Below are positions 15,365 to 19,533 of a stretch of DNA of 19,533 nt, piece after piece. The translations under genes and the position numbers were made by a program. Each line of letters begins with the position of its first letter. Within the stretch, counting starts at the first letter, position 1. Location: positions 1-19,533 of the forward strand of contig URXS01000029.1 of the NCBI GenBank assembly GCA_900551885.1, read 5' to 3'. Below the pieces are notes generated by a model. That model searched no databases, was not told where the DNA came from, and saw nothing but the letters and a program-made list of their open reading frames with translations. The DNA is from an uncultured Oscillibacter sp. GTDB taxonomy: Bacteria; Bacillota; Clostridia; Oscillospirales; Oscillospiraceae.

Positions 15365-15676
15365 TCAGCTCCGGGCCTTTTGGATCAGCGCTGCGGCCTC
15401 CTCCTTTTTCAGCACCTTGCCGCTGGACACCACCTTCCCGTCCACCACCAGGGCCGGGGTGGACATGACGCCATAGGCGGCGATCTGGGTAAAGTCCGTC
15501 ACATGGCCCACGGCTGGGTCCATCCCCAGCTCCGTCAGCGCGGCCCGGACCACCTCCTCCAGAGCATTGCACTTGGCACACCCGGAGCCCAGCACCAGAA
15601 TACCTGTGTTCCCGGGCTGGGTTCCACGCTCCGGTGCGGCTGCTGCCGGCTCCTTTTTCTTTCCGAACAATCCCAT
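15365..15676 (-). CDS. Small thioredoxin-family protein (MTH895-like)
   Basis: 103 aa. ATG at 15676 follows AGGAGG on the minus strand. A polar, Ala-rich N-terminal stretch (1-24) precedes a compact thioredoxin fold: ILVLGSGCAKCNALEEVV with redox pair C33/C36, then GVMSTPALVVDGKVVSSGKV containing the cis-Pro segment. This is the small archaeal/bacterial thioredoxin type often found beside UPF0718 permeases. It lies 19 bases after the permease gene in the same transcript. Likely role (inference): thiol chemistry on the metal, metalloid or organoarsenical substrate, or on the cysteines of the permease. It carries no signal peptide, so it is probably cytosolic. Confidence 0.87.
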   Translation of the reverse strand: MGLFGKKKEPAAAAPERGTQPGNTGILVLGSGCAKCNALEEVVRAALTELGMDPAVGHVTDFTQIAAYGVMSTPALVVDGKVVSSGKVLKKEEAAALIQKARS

Positions 15677-15695
15677 GGTACATACCTCCTGTAAA

Positions 15696-16697
15696 TTAAA
15701 TCAAAATGAATTGGAACGCATTGAAGAAATACCCCACCAGAATGATCCCCAGCACACAAATGCCCACGAACACCGCCAGCAGCCTGGGCTTGACGGCCTT
15801 CCGCAGCATGATGAGGGAGGGCAGGGACAAGGTGGTGACAGCCATCATGAAGGACAACACGGTACCAAGCTGCGCCCCCTTCGCCAGCAGGGCCTCCGCC
15901 ACCGGAATGGTGCCGAAGATGTCCGCGTACATGGGCACGCCCACCACCGTAGCCAGCACCACGCCAAAGGGGTTGCGGCTGCCCAGCACCGTCTGAATCC
16001 AAGTCTCCGGGATCCAGTTGTGGATGACGGCTCCGATGGCGACACCCACCAGAATGTAGGGGAACACCTTTTTGAAGGTGCCCAGCATCTGCTCCCTGGC
16101 ATAGACCAGCCGCTCCCTCTTCGTCAGGTCCGGATCCTCCAGATCCACACTGCCGGCGGAGAGAATAAAGGATTCCACATACCGCTCCATGTGGAGTTTT
16201 TCGATGATCGTGCCGCCGATCACCGCCACCGCCAAGCCCAGAATCACATAAATGATCGCCACTTTGGCGCCGAAAATGCTCATCAGCAGCACCAGGCTGC
16301 CCAGATCCACCATGGGCGAGGAGATCAGAAAGGAGAAAGTCACCCCCAGAGGCAGCCCCGCCCCAGTGAAGCCCATGAACAGCGGGATGGAGGAGCAGGA
16401 GCAAAAGGGCGTCACCGTTCCCAGCAGCGCGGAGATCAGGTTGGCCCAGAACCCACGGAAGCGGCCCAGAATCCTGCGGCTCCGCTCCGGAGGAAAATAG
16501 CTTTGAATATAGGAAATGATAAAAATCAGGGCGCACAGCAAAACGGTGATCTTCACCACATCATAGAGAAAAAATTGCACGCTGCCGCCCAGGCGTCCGC
16601 CGGTGTCCAGGCCTAGAGCGGAAAGCCCCCCGCCGATGAGATCGTTGAGCCACCGCATCCCCAGCACCTGGTTCTGGACAAACTGCCAGATGGTCAT
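15696..16697 (-). CDS. UPF0718 / ArsP-like permease
   Basis: 333 aa. ATG at 16697 follows GGGGAGGA; the frame is open further upstream, but that part would cross the operator and arsR. At least eight hydrophobic segments are visible. The diagnostic TPFCSCSSIPLFMGF (about 96-110; C99 and C101) is the cysteine-containing motif of this family, and VGVPMYADIFGTIPVAEALL lies in the second half of the repeat. Relatives include ArsP, which exports trivalent organoarsenicals, and SO_0444-type metal exporters. The ArsR gene upstream, with a shared operator, and the thioredoxin downstream support a thiol-reactive metal or metalloid substrate; which one cannot be told. Confidence 0.88.
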   Translation of the reverse strand: MTIWQFVQNQVLGMRWLNDLIGGGLSALGLDTGGRLGGSVQFFLYDVVKITVLLCALIFIISYIQSYFPPERSRRILGRFRGFWANLISALLGTVTPFCSCSSIPLFMGFTGAGLPLGVTFSFLISSPMVDLGSLVLLMSIFGAKVAIIYVILGLAVAVIGGTIIEKLHMERYVESFILSAGSVDLEDPDLTKRERLVYAREQMLGTFKKVFPYILVGVAIGAVIHNWIPETWIQTVLGSRNPFGVVLATVVGVPMYADIFGTIPVAEALLAKGAQLGTVLSFMMAVTTLSLPSLIMLRKAVKPRLLAVFVGICVLGIILVGYFFNAFQFILI

Positions 16698-16726
16698 GGG
16701 AAATCCTCCCCTTCCAATAAAGTAAT

Positions 16727-16746
16727 ATATCAAAAAATTTTGATGT
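16727..16746. promoter_or_regulatory. ArsR-type operator before the permease gene (copy 2)
   Basis: ATATCAAAA (16727-16735) - AA - TTTTGATGT (16738-16746): a 9-2-9 inverted repeat with one mismatch, and the same right arm as the site upstream of arsR. On the minus strand a TATATT hexamer overlaps its edge and may be the -10 of a separate permease promoter. Confidence 0.75.
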
Positions 16747-16756
16747 TTCCTGCCGG

Positions 16757-16781
16757 AAAAAGCGCCATCCTGTGGATGGCG
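16757..16781 (-). terminator. Intrinsic terminator between arsR and the permease gene
   Basis: Read on the minus strand, CGCCATCC - ACA - GGATGGCG (16781-16763) is followed by C and five T (16761-16757). It begins next to the arsR stop codon, so much arsR transcription probably ends here. Confidence 0.7.
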
Positions 16782-16782
16782 T

Positions 16783-17100
16783 TCAGCCGCCGCATTTCGG
16801 GCAGTTCCCCTCCTGCTCTGCGTCCGGGGTGGTGAGGGTCCGCAGCAGCTCCACTGCCCGCTCCCGGCCGGAGGCACTCAAGCGGTAATGGGTCCACTTT
16901 CCCTCCTGCCGGCTGACGACCAGGCCGGAATCGCAGAGGATCTTCATGTGGTAGGAGAGGCCGGACTGGGTCAGGTCCATGGGCTCCAGCAGCACGCAGG
17001 CACACTTTTCCCCACTGCGGAGCTGTTCCAGGATCGCCAGCCGCTTGGGGTCACACAGGGCCTTGAACACCCTGGCGTTTTCCTGATGGTCCGTGCTCAT
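16783..17100 (-). CDS. arsR: ArsR/SmtB-family metal-responsive repressor
   Basis: 105 aa. The winged-helix core is typical: VFKALCDPKRLAILEQL, then LTQSGLSYHMKILCDSGLV as recognition helix, then VVSRQEGKWTHYRLS as wing. C33 and C35 in EKCACVLLE correspond to the ELCVCDL arsenic/metal site of ArsR. A C-terminal CPKC (C100, C103) offers a further possible thiol site not present in all members. Such repressors leave DNA when As(III), Sb(III) or another soft metal binds. The promoter upstream has the operator palindrome just after the -10, so self-repression is expected; the second copy would bring in the permease-thioredoxin pair. Confidence 0.92.
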   Translation of the reverse strand: MSTDHQENARVFKALCDPKRLAILEQLRSGEKCACVLLEPMDLTQSGLSYHMKILCDSGLVVSRQEGKWTHYRLSASGRERAVELLRTLTTPDAEQEGNCPKCGG

Positions 17101-17111
17101 GGTCTCACCTC

Positions 17112-17131
17112 ACATCAAAACTTTTTGATGT
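17112..17131. promoter_or_regulatory. ArsR operator upstream of arsR (copy 1)
   Basis: ACATCAAAA (17112-17120) - CT - TTTTGATGT (17123-17131) is a perfect 9-2-9 inverted repeat covering the expected transcription start, a few bases after the -10. Confidence 0.8.
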
Positions 17132-17135
17132 ATCG

Positions 17136-17164
17136 AGTATAGCCGCAGAGCCAGCATTTGTCAA
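17136..17164 (-). promoter_or_regulatory. Sigma-A promoter of arsR
   Basis: On the minus strand: TTGACA (17164-17159), a 17-base spacer, then TATACT (17141-17136). A near-consensus promoter that reads into arsR. Confidence 0.85.
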
Positions 17165-17199
17165 GGGGATTTTTGTTCTGGTCCGCGGTGACCGGAACA

Positions 17200-17350
17200 A
17201 GCACGCAAAATGGGGTGCCGCCGCCAGGGTCTCCCGTGCCTGGGCAAAGGTGGTATGGCAGATCACATTGGACTCCGGCCCCCGCAGCGCCATGGCAATG
17301 CCCCGGCCCAGAGCCATACTGTCCTCCAGGAGAAAAATGTGACGCGTCAA
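17200..17350 (-). pseudogene. Truncated response-regulator receiver domain
   Basis: From a TTG at 17350 behind GAGGTG the frame reads TRHIFLLEDSMALGRGIAMAL..., then VICHTTFAQARETLAAAPHFACLF. This is the start of a CheY-like receiver: beta-1, the acidic pocket residues E-D and helix 1. It then loses similarity where the phosphorylated Asp and L-P-D-x-x-G should come. The open frame runs on to 17105 through the arsR promoter and operator, and that part is not receiver-like. No partner kinase is near. It looks like the remnant of a response regulator cut off, perhaps when the ars module arrived. The 3' limit is approximate. Confidence 0.6.
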
Positions 17351-17409
17351 AACACCTCATTTCCGTGGTCTCCTCCGCATGATACCACGGGGCTGTCCAA
17401 AACGGCATT

Positions 17410-17440
17410 AAAAAAAGCCGCTCTGTGCATGCAGAGCGGC
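17410..17440 (-). terminator. Intrinsic terminator of the lacI-type gene
   Basis: On the minus strand GCCGCTCTG (17440-17432) and CAGAGCGGC (17425-17417) pair around six bases, followed by seven T (17416-17410). It lies 22 bases beyond the stop codon of the regulator gene. Confidence 0.85.
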
Positions 17441-17461
17441 CTTTCACCGGATTTCAGTCTT

Positions 17462-18505
17462 TCAGGATGCCGGAGACATCTCCTCCGGTGTCAGAGCGCG
17501 GCAGGTGGCCCGCTCGATCAGGGTGGGAGCCACCAGTTTTCGGGTGCAGACGGCCTGTTCCTGGGTTTCAAGCAGTTCCAGCACCAGACGCACCGCGGTC
17601 CGGGCCAGAACGGGCACATTCTGGGACAGTGTGGTCAACTGGATTCCGGGGAGGCTGGCATATTCAATGTTGTCAAACCCCATAAGGGAGATCTGCCGGG
17701 GCACCTCCACACCCAGCTCATCCGCCGCCTGGAGAACACCCAGAGCCACCGCGTCAGAGGCGGCAAAGATGGCGGTCTCCGGCAAGTCCCCGGACAACAG
17801 CTCCAGTCCCAGCCGGTGACCACTTTCCACGCTGGAGGCGGGGTCCGTGTTCTCCACGGTCCGCAGCTCCATTTCCAGAACCCTGGCAGCATCCCGGAAG
17901 CCCTTGTAGCGCAGCGTGTGGGAGGCGGTGCCCAGTCTCCGCCCCAGGTACACCACCCTCCGGTGGCCCAAGCGGTGGAGATACTGCGCAGCCATGTAGC
18001 CGCCGGCGTAATTGTCCACGCTGACGGCGTTGAACCGCAATTGTGAGGTATCTCTGGCGTGGCTGCCCAGCAGGACGGAGGGCACCGCATTGTGATACCG
18101 CCGCAAAAGATCGTGGGCCGCATCACTGGCGTTGACCAGCAGAATGCCGTCCACCCGCTGGCTGATGAGAAAGTCAAACAGCGTCTCGATCCGGTCGTCT
18201 CCCGGGCGGCCAGTGGACAGCATGACCTGATAGCCCTGGCTGCGGGCATACGTCTCAATATTCAGCGCCAGAGCGGCATAATAGGGATTTGAAATGGAGG
18301 GGAGAATCAGCCCCAGCACATTGGTGCGGCTGGAGACCAGACTCCGGGCCAACAAATTGGCCCGATACCCCTTTTCCCGGCACAGCTTCAAAACGCGCTC
18401 CCGGGTTTCCGGCCGGATCTCCGGGGCGTGGTTCAAGGCCCTGGACACTGTGGTAACAGAGACGCCGGCCATCCTCGCAATATCCTTGATCGTCACTTGC
18501 TGCAC
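17462..18505 (-). CDS. LacI-family transcriptional repressor
   Basis: 347 aa. GTG start at 18505, about eight bases after GGAGGG; a later in-frame GTG (codon 4) is possible. The N-terminal HTH and hinge are textbook: VTIKDIARMAGVSVTTVSRALNHAPEIRPETRERVLKL, then GYRANLLARSLVSSRTNVLGLILPSISNPYY leading into the periplasmic-binding-protein-like effector domain (DGILLVNASD, ISLMGFDNIEYASL, LTTLSQNVP). It binds DNA as a dimer and senses a small ligand, usually a sugar. It is divergent from an ABC permease gene with matching operator-like sites on both sides, so it probably represses that transporter and itself. The ligand is unknown. Confidence 0.93.
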   Translation of the reverse strand: MQQVTIKDIARMAGVSVTTVSRALNHAPEIRPETRERVLKLCREKGYRANLLARSLVSSRTNVLGLILPSISNPYYAALALNIETYARSQGYQVMLSTGRPGDDRIETLFDFLISQRVDGILLVNASDAAHDLLRRYHNAVPSVLLGSHARDTSQLRFNAVSVDNYAGGYMAAQYLHRLGHRRVVYLGRRLGTASHTLRYKGFRDAARVLEMELRTVENTDPASSVESGHRLGLELLSGDLPETAIFAASDAVALGVLQAADELGVEVPRQISLMGFDNIEYASLPGIQLTTLSQNVPVLARTAVRLVLELLETQEQAVCTRKLVAPTLIERATCRALTPEEMSPAS

Positions 18506-18521
18506 AGGCGTCCCTCCCTCC

Positions 18522-18535
18522 TGAAAACGTATCCG
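18522..18535. promoter_or_regulatory. LacI-type operator, site 1
   Basis: TGAAAACGTATCCG matches 12 of 14 bases of sites 2 and 3 read on the opposite strand (TGCAAACGTT[A/T]CCG). It lies just before the lacI Shine-Dalgarno, inside the leader. Confidence 0.5.
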
Positions 18536-18545
18536 CGCAAATATC

Positions 18546-18559
18546 CGGTAACGTTTGCA
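18546..18559. promoter_or_regulatory. LacI-type operator, site 2
   Basis: CGGTAACGTTTGCA, centred on the AACGTT core typical of LacI-family sites. It falls at the expected start point of lacI transcription, just downstream of its -10, as for autorepression. Confidence 0.7.
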
Positions 18560-18564
18560 CCATT

Positions 18565-18573
18565 ATTATAGCA
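18565..18573 (-). promoter_or_regulatory. Extended -10 of the lacI-type gene
   Basis: The minus strand reads TGC-TATAAT (18573-18565), a perfect extended -10. The position of the -35 (ATGTTT) is poor. Confidence 0.6.
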
Positions 18574-18595
18574 AAGATTTTTGCCTTAAACATTG

Positions 18596-18629
18596 TGCAA
18601 TAAATACAAAAATATAGTTATTTATTGCA
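18596..18629. repeat. 11-bp perfect inverted repeat in the lacI/ABC intergenic region
   Basis: TGCAATAAATA (18596-18606) and TATTTATTGCA (18619-18629) are exact reverse complements separated by 12 AT-rich bases. The element lies upstream of both divergent promoters and could be the site of a second, perhaps activating, regulator. Confidence 0.5.
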
Positions 18630-18657
18630 TATAAATATTGAAAATACATTCCGTAGC

Positions 18658-18687
18658 TTGACAAATATGGCCTAGAGGTGCTAATGT
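18658..18687 (+). promoter_or_regulatory. Promoter of the ABC permease unit
   Basis: A perfect TTGACA (18658-18663), an 18-base spacer and TAATGT (18682-18687), with TG at 18679-18680 as extended -10. The operator at 18700 follows directly. Confidence 0.55.
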
Positions 18688-18699
18688 AAGGCTACAGTT

Positions 18700-18713
18700 C
18701 GGAAACGTTTGCA
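18700..18713. promoter_or_regulatory. LacI-type operator, site 3
   Basis: CGGAAACGTTTGCA differs from site 2 by one base and lies just after the probable start point of the ABC permease transcript, a classic repressor position. Confidence 0.75.
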
Positions 18714-18761
18714 TGAAGATTTGCAAATTGTTTACAGCAAAGAGAGGGGAGATTAAGCGCA

Positions 18762-19533
18762 ATGAAACAAACCGAGCAGACCTATTCCAAGTCAAGGCGC
18801 TTGAAAAACCAGATCAGAGCCGTCGTGACAAACCCCTACAACGTCATCGTCCTCATTGCCATTGTTCTGCTGATCTATTTGATCGTGGTACCTCTGCTGG
18901 ACATGGTGGCCACCACCTTCCAGTTGGCCCAGCGGGACCTGCGCGCTGTGGGCGGCAGTCCGGAAGACGTTGGCACCTTTACTTTCTATTACTGGAAGCG
19001 CCTTCTGGCCAGCGATCTGTCCATGAACATGCTGATCAAGCCGCTGATCAACTCCCTGACCATCGGCGTGGGCGTGTCTTTCTTCGCCATCGTCCTGGGT
19101 TCCGTGCTGGCATGGCTGATGGTCCGGTCCGATCTGCCCTGCAAGCGCTTCTTCTCTCTGGCGGTGATCATCCCCTACATGATCCCCTCCTGGTGCAAAT
19201 CTCAGGCCTGGCTGTCCATGTTCAAGACGCCCCGTCTGGGCGGCGCCCCGGGCTTCGTGGCCTCCATCATGCAGTCCCTGGGTGTGACGAACCTGGACTG
19301 GCTGGAGCCCATCGCCTACGGCCGCATCGCCATCATCATCGTACTGACGCTGCACTATTACGCCTATACATATCTGCTGGTGTCGTCGGCACTGGACTCC
19401 ATCAACTCCGAGCTGGAGGAGATGGGTGAGATCCAGGGCGCCGGCAAGGCCATGATCCTCCGCCGGATCACGCTGCCTCTGGTGCTGCCGGCCATCCTCT
19501 CCGCGGTGATCCTGACCTTCTCCAAGGCCATCG
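18762..19533 (+). CDS. Binding-protein-dependent ABC transporter permease (3' truncated)
   Basis: The frame is open from ATG 18762 to the window end (257 codons), behind AGGGGAG (18745-18751). A polar N-terminus is followed by a first helix (NVIVLIAIVLLIYLIVVPLLDMV), an extracytoplasmic segment, then INSLTIGVGVSFFAIVLGSVLAWLMVR, LAVIIPYMIPSWCKSQAWLSMF and IAIIIVLTLHYYAYTYLLVSSALDSI. The EAA loop that contacts the ATPase is present: LEEMGEIQGAGKAMILRRITLPLVLPAI. The style resembles the large Fbp/Pot-type (iron, polyamine, phosphonate or sugar-phosphate) permeases, often with two fused halves. Control by a LacI-type repressor hints at a carbon compound. The ATPase and binding protein would lie downstream. 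A longer open frame from 18713 is out of frame with this gene. Confidence 0.88.
   Translation, partial: MKQTEQTYSKSRRLKNQIRAVVTNPYNVIVLIAIVLLIYLIVVPLLDMVATTFQLAQRDLRAVGGSPEDVGTFTFYYWKRLLASDLSMNMLIKPLINSLTIGVGVSFFAIVLGSVLAWLMVRSDLPCKRFFSLAVIIPYMIPSWCKSQAWLSMFKTPRLGGAPGFVASIMQSLGVTNLDWLEPIAYGRIAIIIVLTLHYYAYTYLLVSSALDSINSELEEMGEIQGAGKAMILRRITLPLVLPAILSAVILTFSKAI

Noticed and set aside
18546..18713. CcpA cre sites
   Set aside because: The AACGTT core without the GCG typical of cre, and the adjacent LacI gene, fit a dedicated LacI operator better.
18713..19429. Plus-strand open frame from an ATG inside the operator
   Set aside because: Out of frame with the ABC permease, which shows helices and the EAA loop; the alternative product is His/Arg/Gly-rich with no recognisable domain.
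1..19533. tRNA/rRNA genes, CRISPR arrays, insertion sequences, integrases or attachment sites
   Set aside because: Looked for by eye on both strands; none with the needed repeats, folds or transposase motifs was found.

Overview
The window is GC-rich, with AT-rich gaps, good Shine-Dalgarno sequences and sigma-A-type promoters. Together with NifJ-type pyruvate:ferredoxin oxidoreductase, MurT/GatD-type genes and a KdgT permease, this suggests an anaerobic, gut-type clostridium near the Oscillospiraceae. That placement is inference; there is no rRNA or other lineage marker here.

Left part (1-8521). A 5'-truncated FtsX-type ABC permease with a long acidic coiled coil ends at 2308. A promoter overlapping a strong hairpin/terminator follows, then a membrane-anchored calcineurin-like phosphoesterase. 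A tiny minus-strand gene (58 aa) is divergent from a small XRE regulator gene, with repeat elements between them. The regulator starts a tight, partly overlapping plus-strand operon: xre - mnmG - cyclase-family hydrolase - murT - gatD-like, closed by a 16-bp-stem terminator. The GatD-like protein aligns well with glutaminase subunits of lipid II isoglutaminyl synthase but has lost both the nucleophilic Cys (Gly93) and the catalytic His (Thr190). Its MurT partner keeps its ATP loop and zinc ribbon but has a rewritten C-terminal motif. I consider this the most interesting part of the window.

Middle (8522-15300). After a gap of about 400 bases with a 20-bp perfect palindrome and a promoter comes a three-gene unit: KdgT-type permease, SAF-domain small subunit and large subunit of a UxaA-family dehydratase/lyase. 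It fits uptake and dehydration of a sugar acid, but a sulfolactate-lyase-like role is also possible. A leader with two hairpins precedes a full-length pyruvate:ferredoxin oxidoreductase gene, followed by two terminators, the second bidirectional.

Right part (15365-19533). On the minus strand lies a metalloid/metal resistance module: ArsR repressor, then a separately transcribed pair of UPF0718/ArsP-like permease and small CxxC thioredoxin. A near-identical 9-2-9 palindrome precedes both arsR and the permease gene, and a terminator separates them. Upstream of arsR is a truncated response-regulator gene. A LacI-family repressor gene (minus) is divergent from a binding-protein-dependent ABC permease gene (plus, cut by the window end). 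Three related operator-like sites in between suggest that the LacI protein controls itself and the transporter.
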